Source: Yoonia sp. I 8.24 (GTDB lineage Bacteria > Pseudomonadota > Alphaproteobacteria > Rhodobacterales > Rhodobacteraceae). From it: a stretch of DNA of 64,000 nt. The notes below the pieces were generated by a model. The model was not told the origin of the DNA and ran no database searches. It worked only from the letters and a program-made list of their open reading frames with translations. The stretch covers positions 248,001 through 312,000 of the forward strand of contig NZ_JACXGQ010000005.1 of NCBI RefSeq assembly GCF_022096995.1, written 5' to 3'. Below are positions 1 through 9,682 of this stretch, piece by piece. The first letter of the stretch is position 1; every line of letters begins with the position of its first letter. Made by a program: the position numbers and the translations under genes.

Positions 1-1440
1 GATGATTTCGCCGGGCGGATTGCGAACCGCATCATGCAAACGCCGCCCGCCGCTGGCGAGGTCGTGTTCCAACTTTTTGACGCGATTACATTTGCGCTTG
101 CCTATGTCATCGGGGCGGCAGTTTTGTTGGGGCAGGCTGATCTGTGGCTGATGGTGCCGCTTGCGTTTTGGTTCGTACCCTATGTGTTTTTGTTGCGTTG
201 GGTTGTCCGGCGGATTGGCCCGGCGTCTGAGGCGTCATCAAACGCACGTAGCGCGATTACGGGCCGCGTGGTCGATAGCTATACAAATATTCATTCCGTC
301 AAAATGTTTGCGCATCACGACCGCGAAGTCGCTTATGCCAAAGACGCGATCGAGGAAGCCAGACGCACATTCCAAATCGAAATGCGCCTCTATACGATTA
401 TGGACATCGCGCTGATGACCTTGAATGGCCTGCTGATTGTTGGGGTCGTCGGGTGGTCGCTCTACCTGTGGATGCAAGGGATTGCATCGGTTGGGGTGGT
501 TGCTGTGGCCACGTCACTTGCATTGCGATTGAACGCGATGTCGGGGTGGATCATGTGGGCTGTTAGTAATTTTTTCCGCGAATTGGGTGTTGTGGCCGAA
601 GGTATGAAAACCATCGCGCAGCCGATCGCCCTGTTAGATGACACTGACGCCTCAGCGCTGCAATCAGGCGCAGGTGAAGTAAAAATAACCGATCTTTCGC
701 ATCACTATGGCAAAGAAAGCGGTGGTTTAGACAAGATCAACCTGACCATCGCACCTGGTGAAAAAGTTGGACTTGTCGGCCAGTCAGGGGCAGGAAAATC
801 GACCTTGGTGAAGCTTTTGCTGCGGTTTTACGACGCCGAATCCGGTCAGATCGCGATTGATGGCCAAGATATTTCATCTGTTCATCAAGAAAGCCTGCGG
901 CGTGTCATTGGAATGGTGCAACAAGATTCGTCACTGTTGCACCGCTCAGTGCGCGAAAACATCCTGTATGGAAACCCTGAGGCGAGCGAAGATCAGATGA
1001 TCGCTGCCGCCCGCAAAGCCGAGGCACATGATTTTATCCTTGGGCTCGCGGATGCCGAAGGCAACACGGGTTATGACGCGCGGGTTGGCGAACGGGGGGT
1101 CAAATTGTCAGGTGGGCAGCGGCAGCGTATCGCGCTTGCGCGCGTGATTTTAAAGGACGCACCGATCTTGTTGCTGGATGAAGCGACTAGCGCCCTTGAT
1201 AGCGAGGTCGAAGCCGCAATTTTGCAAACACTTTACGGCATGATGCAGGGAAAAACGGTGATCGCCATCGCCCATCGCCTGTCCACCATTGCACAGATGG
1301 ACCGCATCATTGTTATGGATCACGGTCGGATCATTGAAGACGGCACCCACGACGCATTGCTGGCGGCGGGCGGTCAATACGCGCGTTTCTGGGCCCGTCA
1401 ATCTGGCGGGTTCTTAGGTGAAAAAGAGCAGGACAAATAA
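1..1440 (+). CDS. ABC exporter, fused permease/ATPase (5' end cut off by window)
   Basis: Partial gene: the reading frame is open from base 1, so the true start lies upstream; 479 residues are visible. The first part holds the last membrane helices of an ABC exporter permease domain; the second is the nucleotide-binding domain, with Walker A (GQSGAGKST), signature LSGGQRQR, Walker B LLLDEAT and the H-loop histidine (AHRLST). It should move a substrate out of the cell using ATP; the substrate cannot be told from sequence. The stop overlaps the start of the next exporter gene by one base (TAATG), so the two are probably translated together and form a heterodimer. Both ATP sites look intact. Confidence 0.9.
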   Translation, partial: DDFAGRIANRIMQTPPAAGEVVFQLFDAITFALAYVIGAAVLLGQADLWLMVPLAFWFVPYVFLLRWVVRRIGPASEASSNARSAITGRVVDSYTNIHSVKMFAHHDREVAYAKDAIEEARRTFQIEMRLYTIMDIALMTLNGLLIVGVVGWSLYLWMQGIASVGVVAVATSLALRLNAMSGWIMWAVSNFFRELGVVAEGMKTIAQPIALLDDTDASALQSGAGEVKITDLSHHYGKESGGLDKINLTIAPGEKVGLVGQSGAGKSTLVKLLLRFYDAESGQIAIDGQDISSVHQESLRRVIGMVQQDSSLLHRSVRENILYGNPEASEDQMIAAARKAEAHDFILGLADAEGNTGYDARVGERGVKLSGGQRQRIALARVILKDAPILLLDEATSALDSEVEAAILQTLYGMMQGKTVIAIAHRLSTIAQMDRIIVMDHGRIIEDGTHDALLAAGGQYARFWARQSGGFLGEKEQDK

Positions 1441-3263
1441 TGAAGCCAGAAAACTGGATCGATCCCGTTGCACCCGCCAATGGGTCGCCGCCACAAACCC
1501 TTTTGGCATTTATGCATTGGTGTATGCGCGGTAGCTTAAAAATTGTGACTTTGGCTGGAATAGTGTCTGCTTTGGCAGGCACGATTGAGGTCGTTACCGC
1601 TGTGATGTTGGGCTGGGTCATTGATGCGGCGCTGGGTGGTGCGGCCGAAACGTATTTCTCGCAAAACGCGCTGTTACTGCTTGGGGTCACAGCATTCTTT
1701 ATCGTTGCGCGCCCTATTCTGTTGGGGATGTCGGGGGTGTTGCAAAACGTGGTGGTGGCACCTTCGTTAGGGAACCTAATTTTGTCGCGTCTCCATCGTC
1801 ATACGATTGGACAGGCCGTGACATTCTTTGACGAAGATTTTGCGGGCCGGATCGCGCAAAAGCAGATGCAAGCGGCACGCGCCGCAACGGATCTTGCCGT
1901 TGATATGATCCACACTGTTGCATTTGCACTCGCGTCTCTTGTTGGCTCTGTGCTGCTATTGATGACAATTGATGTCCGCTCTGCGGCGTTACTGACGGTT
2001 TGGGTTGCTGCCTATTTTGGAATGATCCGGTATTTTATGCCACGCATACGGGTGCGCGCCAAAGCGCGTGCAGCTATGCGTGCGACGGTGACCGGGCAAG
2101 TTGTTGATACGATTACCAATATCAAGACCGTAAAACTATTTGCACATGATGAATTTGAAGATCGCGCAGCCCTTGAATCAATGGAAAACTATCGGACGCG
2201 TGCCATTCATTATGGCTGGCTATCTGCGACTTTTCGATTTTGCTTGATGGGTTTGGCCGGGATTTTGCCAGTGCTTCTGGTTGGGATCACGCTGTATTTT
2301 TGGTCTGTTGGCACCGCCTCTGCGGGGGACATTGCCGTCGCAGGCGCGATTTCGTTGCGCCTGTCACAGATGACCGGGTGGGTCAGTTTCACGCTTATGG
2401 GGATGTACGCCAATGTTGGCGAACTCGAAGACGCGATGAACACGCTAAGCCCCGAACACACATTGACCGACGCGCCAGACCCAAAGGTGCTTCGTGCGGA
2501 TCAGGGTGCTATTGCGCTGAATGACGTTAGTTTTCGCTATGGCGGCGGGCCCGGCGGGCTTGATGGAGTGACGCTTTCGGTCAAATCGGGTGAAAAACTG
2601 GGGCTTGTTGGTGCCTCTGGTGCTGGGAAATCGACCTTGGTTGCGCTTTTGTTGCGGCTTTATGATACCGAAGACGGGTCTGTGATGATCGATGGGCAGG
2701 ATATCCGTGATGTGACCCAAGCAAGCCTGCGTAGCCAAATCGCGATGGTCACGCAAGAAACCGCGATGTTCAACAGGTCCGCCGTCGATAACATCCGCTA
2801 TGGGAAACCGGATGCATCGGAAGCAGAAATCGAAGCGGCCGCCGCGCAGGCAGAGGCGCATGAGTTCATCGAAAAGCTCGTCGATCACAATGGGCGCACC
2901 GGATACGACGCACATCTAGGCGAACGCGGCGTTAAGCTATCAGGCGGTCAACGACAGCGGATCGCAATTGCCCGTGCCATCCTAAAAGATGCCCCGATTT
3001 TGGTTTTGGATGAGGCGACAAGTGCGCTCGATTCCGAGGTGGAGGCATCGATTCAAGGCGCGTTAGAGTCTATTATGAGCAATAAGACCGTCATTGCAAT
3101 TGCGCACCGATTATCCACATTGGCGCAGATGGATAGGATCATCGTGCTTGACGCGGGGCGTATAGTTGAACAAGGAACACACGATGAATTGCTGATCAAG
3201 GATGGGCTTTATGCCCGCTACTGGCATCGGCAATCGGGTGGATTTATAGATGCGGCGGAATAA
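1440..3263 (+). CDS. ABC exporter, fused permease/ATPase, second half of pair
   Basis: 607 residues, the usual length of a half-size ABC exporter: six-helix permease domain (about residues 35-330) followed by an ATPase domain with Walker A GASGAGKST, signature LSGGQRQR, Walker B LVLDEAT and the switch histidine in AHRLST. It closely resembles the partial gene just upstream in both domains, as expected for paralogous partners of a heterodimeric exporter. Starts at an ATG overlapping the upstream stop. The next gene begins directly after its stop, so at least three genes are co-transcribed. Substrate unknown; lipid-A-like, peptide or drug export are all possible. Confidence 0.92.
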   Translation: MKPENWIDPVAPANGSPPQTLLAFMHWCMRGSLKIVTLAGIVSALAGTIEVVTAVMLGWVIDAALGGAAETYFSQNALLLLGVTAFFIVARPILLGMSGVLQNVVVAPSLGNLILSRLHRHTIGQAVTFFDEDFAGRIAQKQMQAARAATDLAVDMIHTVAFALASLVGSVLLLMTIDVRSAALLTVWVAAYFGMIRYFMPRIRVRAKARAAMRATVTGQVVDTITNIKTVKLFAHDEFEDRAALESMENYRTRAIHYGWLSATFRFCLMGLAGILPVLLVGITLYFWSVGTASAGDIAVAGAISLRLSQMTGWVSFTLMGMYANVGELEDAMNTLSPEHTLTDAPDPKVLRADQGAIALNDVSFRYGGGPGGLDGVTLSVKSGEKLGLVGASGAGKSTLVALLLRLYDTEDGSVMIDGQDIRDVTQASLRSQIAMVTQETAMFNRSAVDNIRYGKPDASEAEIEAAAAQAEAHEFIEKLVDHNGRTGYDAHLGERGVKLSGGQRQRIAIARAILKDAPILVLDEATSALDSEVEASIQGALESIMSNKTVIAIAHRLSTLAQMDRIIVLDAGRIVEQGTHDELLIKDGLYARYWHRQSGGFIDAAE

Positions 3264-4466
3264 ATGTTAACAATCGAAAGCCTGACACACCTTGGTATGG
3301 GGCGCGCATCTGATGGGCGGTCCTTGCTCCCGCGTGTTTTACCGGGGGAAGAGGTCGACGTCGCCCAAGATGGTTCTGTAAGGATCGTGACCCCTTCGGC
3401 GGACCGGGTCGCAGCCCCTTGTCGGCATTACAAATCATGTGGCGGTTGCGCGATGCAACACGCGACCGATGCGTTTGTTGCAGATTGGAAGCTAGGGATT
3501 GTCCAAAAAGCAGTGCATGCGCATGGGCTGTCGCCCGAATTTCATGCTGTACAAACTTCGCCTGCGAATTCACGTCGGCGTGCCAAGTTTTCCGGGCGTC
3601 GCACCAAGAAAGGCGCAATGGTCGGATTTCATGGTCGGGCTTCGCACACGTTGTTCGCAGTGCCTGATTGCCAGTTGGTCACGCCAGCGTTGTTGGATAT
3701 CTTGCCAGCGCTGGAAGCATTGACCGTGCTGGCCTGTTCACGCAAAGGCGAAATTGACCTGACCCTGACAGACGCGCCGCTTGGCCCGGATGTCTTGGTG
3801 ACGACCGACAAAGAATTGACGCCGCAGCTACGGATCGAAGTGGCCGCATTCGCAAACCATCACGGGCTGTCGCGGCTGGTATGGAACGACGAACCCGTTG
3901 TGACCATCAACGCCCCGGCCCAGGATTTCGTTGGAGCTAAGGTGACACCGCCCCCTGGTGCGTTCTTGCAGGCGACCAAACATGGGGAAATGACGCTGTT
4001 GCAAGCGGTTGAAGAAATCACAGGCAAAGCGCAGCGCGTTGTTGACCTATTCGCTGGCTGCGGCACCTTCACGCTACCGCTCGCGAAACGCGCAGAGGTT
4101 CACGCTGTTGAAGGGGAAGCTGAAATGCTTTCGGCGCTTGATCGTGGTTGGCGAGCTGGGCATGAGCTGCGCAAAGTCACCACAGAAACGCGCGATCTGT
4201 TCCGCCGCCCGCTCGAACCCGATGAATTGCGTCACTTTGATACGGCGGTGATTGACCCACCCCGCGCAGGGGCCGATGCGCAAATTGCGACGCTCGCAAG
4301 GTCTGACATCAAGACAATCGCGATGGTGTCCTGTAACCCGATCACATTCGCGCGCGATGCAAATACGCTGGTGGACGCCGGGTTTGAGATGCCGTGGGTG
4401 CAAACCGTGGATCAATTCCGTTGGTCCCCGCATGTCGAAATGGTTGCAGCCTTCACGCGAAAATGA
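3264..4466 (+). CDS. Class I SAM-dependent RNA (uracil-C5) methyltransferase, RlmD/TrmA family
   Basis: 400 residues. The family methylates C5 of a uridine in rRNA or tRNA. A 4Fe-4S site is visible as Cys53, Cys59, Cys62 and Cys136. The SAM-binding motif is DLFAGCGTF (261-269), then DPPRAG (331-336) and the catalytic cysteine in SCNP (Cys357). The N-terminal TRAM region is short, as is common in alphaproteobacterial members. The start codon immediately follows the stop of the ABC exporter gene, so it is probably the last gene of that operon; no functional link is obvious. RlmD-type 23S rRNA activity is the best guess, but the exact target base cannot be assigned. Confidence 0.88.
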   Translation: MLTIESLTHLGMGRASDGRSLLPRVLPGEEVDVAQDGSVRIVTPSADRVAAPCRHYKSCGGCAMQHATDAFVADWKLGIVQKAVHAHGLSPEFHAVQTSPANSRRRAKFSGRRTKKGAMVGFHGRASHTLFAVPDCQLVTPALLDILPALEALTVLACSRKGEIDLTLTDAPLGPDVLVTTDKELTPQLRIEVAAFANHHGLSRLVWNDEPVVTINAPAQDFVGAKVTPPPGAFLQATKHGEMTLLQAVEEITGKAQRVVDLFAGCGTFTLPLAKRAEVHAVEGEAEMLSALDRGWRAGHELRKVTTETRDLFRRPLEPDELRHFDTAVIDPPRAGADAQIATLARSDIKTIAMVSCNPITFARDANTLVDAGFEMPWVQTVDQFRWSPHVEMVAAFTRK

Positions 4467-4555
4467 AGTTCAGTTTGAAAAAATCCTACCTTTTGCCACA
4501 ATTCATCGCTAAATAGGCAAAAAACGGCGTAGACCGGGACAAGTAGGCAGTAGAC

Positions 4556-5044
4556 ATGATTTCAAGACGATCAGTGATGGTTGGCGCAGCAGCAGGCATG
4601 GCCGGATGCAGCGCGGCACCGCGCGCATATGCGGGACCAGAAGTAACACGTATCCAAATTTTTAAAAGCGAACGGCGGATGCAGTTGCTGCATAACAACA
4701 CATTGCTCCGCGAATACGGGTTTGAACTGGGCTTTACCCCCGAAGGCCATAAGGTTCACGAAGGTGATGGGCGCACGCCTGAAGGTTCGTATCGGATTGA
4801 CCGGCGCAACCCGAACAGCCGCTATCATCTGTCACTCGGGCTTTCTTACCCAGATGCGAATGATGTTGCTTATGCGCGCAGCCAAGGGCTTGATCCAGGT
4901 GGCGATATTTTCATTCACGGAACACCAGATGAATGGGTTGGGCAGGCGGATTGGACCTGGGGCTGTGTCGCTATTTCAAATGACGAAATGGACGAAGTCT
5001 ATGCGATGGTACAGACGGGTACCTTGGTGACGATTTACGCTTAG
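4556..5044 (+). CDS. L,D-transpeptidase (YkuD) family, exported
   Basis: 162 residues. YkuD enzymes cross-link peptidoglycan stem peptides 3-3 or attach proteins to them. The catalytic pattern is present: His121 in FIHGT and Cys137 in WGCVAISN. The N-terminus starts MISRR and continues into a hydrophobic stretch with GMAGC at 14-18, which reads either as a lipobox or as a Tat-like signal; I cannot decide. It is a minimal single-domain form without LysM or other binding modules. It overlaps by four bases at its 3' end with the convergent CAP-domain gene and lies near a second L,D-transpeptidase. Confidence 0.88.
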   Translation: MISRRSVMVGAAAGMAGCSAAPRAYAGPEVTRIQIFKSERRMQLLHNNTLLREYGFELGFTPEGHKVHEGDGRTPEGSYRIDRRNPNSRYHLSLGLSYPDANDVAYARSQGLDPGGDIFIHGTPDEWVGQADWTWGCVAISNDEMDEVYAMVQTGTLVTIYA

Positions 5045-5559
5045 GCGGTGGGTGCTGTGCCGAAATTCATGGACCACCACAGCTTTCCAGCGGTTTCTTG
5101 ATACCATGAAATCCCCATCGCACGCGCGTTGGGGTCCAAAATCACGGCGCGCGTATCAGATTGCGCCATCCAAGCAGCCAGTGTTTGTAATTCTGATTCA
5201 TAGGACTCAGAGATATTCTCGCCCAACAAACGGCCTTGGAATCCCGCACGACGGGCGCGGTCAAGCGGGCTTGACCCATCGGACCCAAACAGCCACGGGC
5301 GGTTTTGAAGTGACATATCGCGGGCATGCGTCGCTGCAGCCGCATTGAGTTGCGCATTGAGCTGCACCGGTGCGACCCCTGCGCGGGCGCGCAACGCGTT
5401 TACACTATCAAGCATCCGAAACTGAACTGCGGCGGCGTCTGATCCGCTGATCCGATATACCGAGGCAACAGGCAATCCATCTGCGCCCAATGGACGTTGC
5501 GGTTCACAAGCGGCAAGGGCACTTGCGGCCAGTCCAAGAAGTAGTTCGCGTCGGTACAT
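5041..5559 (-). CDS. CAP (SCP/PR1) domain lipoprotein
   Basis: 172 residues. A signal peptide with lipobox LAAC (lipidated Cys18) is followed by a CAP/SCP domain, recognisable from LLDSVNALRARAGVAPV, the histidine in AAATHARDMS, and the GENIS motif. Bacterial CAP proteins are secreted; their biochemical activity is poorly defined (cell wall, lipid or protein binding have been proposed). It lies between two L,D-transpeptidase genes, convergent with the first and divergent from the second, which suggests an envelope role. The 3' ends of this gene and the upstream transpeptidase overlap by four bases. Confidence 0.85.
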   Translation of the reverse strand: MYRRELLLGLAASALAACEPQRPLGADGLPVASVYRISGSDAAAVQFRMLDSVNALRARAGVAPVQLNAQLNAAAATHARDMSLQNRPWLFGSDGSSPLDRARRAGFQGRLLGENISESYESELQTLAAWMAQSDTRAVILDPNARAMGISWYQETAGKLWWSMNFGTAPTA

Positions 5560-5715
5560 CAGTCACCCAATTCGATTGTATTTTCTATCTTTATCGACAT
5601 CAGTGCGACACTTCAAACCCACTTCGCACAGTTGACGTTTGTTTGAATTGCGGTGGCAGCTTAGACACATTAGATTATATGCTTAAATGCAGTTTTGATT
5701 TGGTCGGAGACCGCA

Positions 5716-6297
5716 ATGAAAAACCAACTATCACGCCGTGGATTTTTGGCGACCAGCGCCGCCATGATTGGCACGGGCGCTGTGGCGCAAACTGCCAACT
5801 CAACCGAAATCGAAAGCGACCTCTCGGGGCAAGTACAGCGCAACATCTCGAGCTTTCGGTCGTTGGACTGGCAGCCATATTTTAGCAACCTGAATAAAGG
5901 TGCGATTCTAGTCGATATCCAATCGCGCGCGCTGCACTACTGGTCCGCTGATCAGTCGACCTACAAGCTGTTTCCAACAAGCGTGCCACTGACCGATGAT
6001 CTGACCCGCACGGGCCGAACAGAAGTCACGCGCAAAGTCGAAGGCCCGAGCTGGGCACCAACCCCATCGATGCGCATTCGGAACCCAGAGTGGCCAGAAT
6101 TTATCGGACCCGGACCGGATAACCCGTTGGGAACACATGCGCTTTACCTATCGTGGCAATACTACCGTATTCATGGCACGCATGACACGCGCAAGATTGG
6201 TCGTCGGTCATCGAATGGCTGTATTGGGTTGTATAATGAACAGATCGCGGAACTATTTGGCTATGCTCAAGTTGGTACGCAAGTTCTGCTTATTTAA
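5716..6297 (+). CDS. L,D-transpeptidase (YkuD) family, Tat signal
   Basis: 193 residues from the ATG at 5716; an in-frame ATG at 5695 is less likely because the signal peptide begins naturally at MKNQLSRRGF. SRRGFLATS followed by a hydrophobic stretch ending AVAQ is a twin-arginine signal, so the enzyme is probably exported folded. The catalytic pattern is His153 in RIHGTH and Cys169 in SSNGCIGL. This is the larger ErfK/YbiS-like subtype and differs clearly from the transpeptidase at 4556, so the two are not recent duplicates. Its 3' end overlaps the convergent kinase gene by three bases. Confidence 0.9.
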   Translation: MKNQLSRRGFLATSAAMIGTGAVAQTANSTEIESDLSGQVQRNISSFRSLDWQPYFSNLNKGAILVDIQSRALHYWSADQSTYKLFPTSVPLTDDLTRTGRTEVTRKVEGPSWAPTPSMRIRNPEWPEFIGPGPDNPLGTHALYLSWQYYRIHGTHDTRKIGRRSSNGCIGLYNEQIAELFGYAQVGTQVLLI

Positions 6298-7553
6298 GAG
6301 CTAAACCGACGTACAAACCACATTCCAATGCGCGACCGACGGCGGGCTGGTCGTAGCTCTGGTGGCGTATAGATCGGCGCGGTTTGCGCAGGTGACTGCG
6401 CACGCGTTTTCCCACTATTGACGATTTTTGACGATTCTTCGTTAAACTCAAGAACCCAATTCGGGATCTGTTTGACAGGTGTTTCGATTTTGCGTTCACG
6501 TGGCCGTTGTTCAAGTGTCTGCGACTTGCGCACATATTCATTGGTTTCGGAAACAAGCCGAGACAAAACCGGCCCCAAATTGTCAGCTTGCGAAAGAATC
6601 AGCGGTTTGATGCGTTCGCTTTGTTCACCATCAATTAAATCGGACCATTCTCGTGCGGACTGCAAACGATCTTTTGGCAGGATATTCATCGCCTTGTCGA
6701 TTGCTGCAAGGAAGGCTGGATCATATTCGTCGAAACGCCCGGTAAGTGGCACGCAAGGATCAGGGTTTTGACCCGCAAATTCGGCCATGCGTGTTTGGCT
6801 GTTTGGTGGTGCCTCGCCCGAAATCAGGTGATAAAATGATGCGCCCAGCGCATAAAGATCACTGCTCGGGCTTTGCTTGCCGCCAGCAAAGTAGAATTCT
6901 TGCGGTGAATACCCATCTTTGACAACCAAAACGGCAGAAAGCTCGCGTGTTTCCCGGCTTGCTTCTTCTCGGGCGGCCCCAAAATCGATCAGAACTGGGC
7001 TGCCCCATTTATCAAGCAAGATATTGTCAGGCGAAATATCGCGATGCAGCAGGTCCTGGCGGTGGACGGTATCAACAGCGTCCAGCAGCTTGATCATGAT
7101 TTCCTGAACCTGCTGTGGCTTCAGCTTTTGGTCACCCTTTTTGATGATATCAAGAAGGTCGCGCCCTTCGATAAGATCAAGCACCATATAGGCTGTGTCG
7201 TTATCTTCAAAAATGCGGTGCACGCCGACAACATTCGGGTGCCGCATCTTTGCAATCGTCCGTGCCTCACGCATGAACATTGTGACGATAGAGCGGTATT
7301 TTTCATAATGCTGATCAGAGCGCACATAGACGCTTTTACCGTCGCGTCGGCAGAATACCTCAGGATAACATTCTTTGACCACGACATTGCGACCAAGGTA
7401 GTTGTCCTGTGCAAGATAAGTAATACCAAACCCGCCGTTGCCAAGGCGCCGCTTAATGGTGAACTGATCACCAAGTAATGCTGTCCCATTTGGGAGCGCT
7501 TCGCCCTTTGTGGACGAATTGGTCAGGTTTTTAGAAGGCGCTGCCGTCGTCAT
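6294..7553 (-). CDS. Hanks-type serine/threonine protein kinase, soluble
   Basis: 419 residues. All kinase landmarks are visible: glycine loop GNGGFG (38-43), ATP-anchoring Lys60 in VVVKE, Glu96 of helix C, HRD at 170-172 and DFG at 190-192. The catalytic loop reads HRDISPDN, with serine where eukaryotic kinases usually have lysine; this is frequent in bacteria. About 110 residues follow the kinase fold with no clear domain, ending in a basic tail (RPARRRSR). There is no convincing membrane helix and no PASTA domain, unlike PknB-type wall-sensing kinases. It is transcribed alone and is convergent with an L,D-transpeptidase; substrates are unknown. Confidence 0.9.
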   Translation of the reverse strand: MTTAAPSKNLTNSSTKGEALPNGTALLGDQFTIKRRLGNGGFGITYLAQDNYLGRNVVVKECYPEVFCRRDGKSVYVRSDQHYEKYRSIVTMFMREARTIAKMRHPNVVGVHRIFEDNDTAYMVLDLIEGRDLLDIIKKGDQKLKPQQVQEIMIKLLDAVDTVHRQDLLHRDISPDNILLDKWGSPVLIDFGAAREEASRETRELSAVLVVKDGYSPQEFYFAGGKQSPSSDLYALGASFYHLISGEAPPNSQTRMAEFAGQNPDPCVPLTGRFDEYDPAFLAAIDKAMNILPKDRLQSAREWSDLIDGEQSERIKPLILSQADNLGPVLSRLVSETNEYVRKSQTLEQRPRERKIETPVKQIPNWVLEFNEESSKIVNSGKTRAQSPAQTAPIYTPPELRPARRRSRIGMWFVRRFSS

Positions 7554-7773
7554 GATTCACCAATAACCTGCGCCGAAACGATGGCGCGTTCCAAAAAAAT
7601 ATAGCCCAATAGTTACGCGATAAATGTGGTGGCAATGGGGCCAACAAGCAAAAAATCGCCGACGAAAGGCATCAAAAAACTACAATAACCACAATGATAG
7701 TAACATTGTATCCGTTTTTTGCGTAAATCGCGCGAAAATTCAAGTATATTCTGTAAGTTGAACAGGGCCGATT
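7554..7773. other. 220-base AT-rich intergenic region between kinase and hemH
   Basis: Both flanking genes are on the minus strand. The region is visibly more AT-rich than its surroundings and should carry the kinase promoter; TATATT on the minus strand near 7600 could be a -10 element, but no well-spaced -35 was found. An imperfect hairpin (ACAATG at 7691-7696, CATTGT at 7704-7709) lies in the middle. I see no small gene in it. Confidence 0.4.
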
Positions 7774-8838
7774 CTATGCCTGCCAGCCCTGTAGATTGCG
7801 CACGATGATGTCCGAAAGGGCATCTATATGTGCCGGGCCGTCGTTTAGGCAGGCCACATAGGTGAAGTCTTCGCCGCCAGCGTCTTCAAAGCTTTCTTTG
7901 ATTTCCTCATTGATCTCTTCCAGCGTCTCAATGCAGTCAGCCGAAAATGCGGGGGCGCAGATGGCAATATTTTTCACACCATCTTCGCGTGCCAAACGGG
8001 CGACTTCATCGACGGTATAGGGTTTTAGCCACTCTTCGGGGCCAAATTTGGATTGGAAGGTGGTCACGATTTCGCTATCGTTCCAGCCCAACCGTTCTTT
8101 CAGCAACCGCGTCGTTTTCTGACATTGGCAGTGATAGGGATCGCCTTCTTGCAGGTATCGTTCAGGCACGCCGTGATATGAGCAAATCAGCTTTTCGGGC
8201 TTTTTATCAGCCGTTGCATAAGCCCGTTCAATCGATTGCGCGAGCGCGTCAATATAGGCAGGATCTTCGAAATAGGGTTCGATGACGCGCGCAATAGGCT
8301 GTTGCTTTTGATCAATTAAAGCACGGAAAAATTGGTCATTGGCTGTGGCCGAAGTTGGCCCTGCGTAATGCGGGTACAGTGGAAAGAACAAGATTTTGGT
8401 GCAGCCTGCGGCAACCATTTCGGCGACTTTGGATTTGGTTGACGGGTTGCCATAGCGCATACAAAAATCCACCATCACGTTGTCGCCGTAAGCGTCGTGC
8501 ATCTTGGCTTTGATCGCTGCGGTTTGCTGTTTGGTAATGGTCAGTAGCGGACTTTCGTTGGCCTCGTTATTCCAAATCGACTTGTAGGCGGCCCCTGATT
8601 TGGAGGGCCGCGTGGTCAAAATAATCAACTGTAGAATCGGTTGCCACTTCCACCAAGGGTAATCGACGACGCGTTTGTCTGACAGAAATTCGCTAAGATA
8701 TCGCCGCATCGGCCAATAGTCGGTGGAATCAGGTGTGCCAAGATTTGCAAGTAAAACGCCGATCTTTGCAGGTTTGATCGCTGGGTGATCTTTGGGAGCG
8801 TGCGCCGGGCAGGCTGCTGACTGGGACGTGTCGGACAT
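7774..8838 (-). CDS. hemH: Ferrochelatase
   Basis: 354 residues from the ATG at 8838. It inserts ferrous iron into protoporphyrin IX, the last step of protoheme synthesis. Family features are VLLANLGTPDS near the N-terminus, the HGVP motif in CSYHGVPERY, and a C-terminal FSADCIETLEE segment carrying the conserved metal-site glutamates. Start choice: AAAGG lies eight bases before this ATG; a second ATG six bases upstream is too close to it, and the longer open frame adds sequence belonging to the neighbouring gene. The methyltransferase gene ends 25 bases upstream on the same strand, so they may share a transcript. Confidence 0.93.
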   Translation of the reverse strand: MSDTSQSAACPAHAPKDHPAIKPAKIGVLLANLGTPDSTDYWPMRRYLSEFLSDKRVVDYPWWKWQPILQLIILTTRPSKSGAAYKSIWNNEANESPLLTITKQQTAAIKAKMHDAYGDNVMVDFCMRYGNPSTKSKVAEMVAAGCTKILFFPLYPHYAGPTSATANDQFFRALIDQKQQPIARVIEPYFEDPAYIDALAQSIERAYATADKKPEKLICSYHGVPERYLQEGDPYHCQCQKTTRLLKERLGWNDSEIVTTFQSKFGPEEWLKPYTVDEVARLAREDGVKNIAICAPAFSADCIETLEEINEEIKESFEDAGGEDFTYVACLNDGPAHIDALSDIIVRNLQGWQA

Positions 8839-8863
8839 TGGCATCGCCTTTTGCTGAATTGAG

Positions 8864-9682
8864 TTAGGTATCTGACGGATCAAGCGGCGTTTCAACCGCA
8901 TCCAGTGCATCGGCAAGCCGGGTTGTCGCGCTGCCTGGGCGCAGCGGCTGTTGTTGCCCATCGCCGGGGGCCCAGCCTGTCAGTGTGATCAATTCAAACG
9001 TGGCATCAACGCGTCCGTCTTCATTGGTGAAATGCTCGGCATAGATGCTGGCGGTTTCAGTCATCACATTGCGCCGTGTCATATGTCTGATCCGGTCGAT
9101 CATCGCATTGGTTTCACCCATTTTGCGCAGATCATGCATCAGGTGAAACGCATTTGCATAGCTTGCAGTTAGCGGGGTGGCATCTGCCACTGGCAGCGCG
9201 AATCCAGCGCGCTGCAACAGGGCACCCAGATCGCGAATTTCCCCCATTGGGGCGATCCGCGGCGAAATTCCACCTGCAACAATGGCCTCGGCTTCGGCCA
9301 ATGATGCACGCAATTCGTGCAAGGTCTGCCCCCCCAAGAACCCACAAAGCAAAAGCCCGTCAGGCTTTAGCGCATGCCGACATTGCACCAATTGCCCCAC
9401 CGGATCATTGGCCCAGTGCAACGCCATGACATGCAAAACAAGATCATGTGCGCCCGGTTGCAGCTCCAGAACATCTTCATCCGCGACAATCGTAGCGGCG
9501 GGAAAGGCCTGCGCCCAAAAATCGGGAAATCCAGTTACAATCGCGATCGACGTAAAGGTTCTGTTAACCTCGTTCAGTCTTTCATGCAGTTCGGTGGCCA
9601 ATGCGTCGTGCAAGAACAGCGCGTCGGCATCTGCGCGTGCGCGGTTGTGTTGCACGGTGCGGCGGTCAAATAGGGTCGGCAT
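8864..9682 (-). CDS. SAM-dependent methyltransferase, BioC/NDUFAF5-like
   Basis: 272 residues from MPTLFDRR at 9682; two further in-frame ATGs at 9691 and 9700 lie within or next to the GGAGG ribosome site, so 9682 is preferred. The start MPTLFDR and an N-terminal run of Arg/Ala before a Rossmann-like fold (DLVLHVMALHWAND, LKPDGLLLCGFLGG) match the alphaproteobacterial relatives of human NDUFAF5, a complex I assembly factor that modifies an arginine; BioC is the other close family. The substrate is not known from sequence. Its start lies only about 30 bases from the divergent comF gene. Confidence 0.82.
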   Translation of the reverse strand: MPTLFDRRTVQHNRARADADALFLHDALATELHERLNEVNRTFTSIAIVTGFPDFWAQAFPAATIVADEDVLELQPGAHDLVLHVMALHWANDPVGQLVQCRHALKPDGLLLCGFLGGQTLHELRASLAEAEAIVAGGISPRIAPMGEIRDLGALLQRAGFALPVADATPLTASYANAFHLMHDLRKMGETNAMIDRIRHMTRRNVMTETASIYAEHFTNEDGRVDATFELITLTGWAPGDGQQQPLRPGSATTRLADALDAVETPLDPSDT

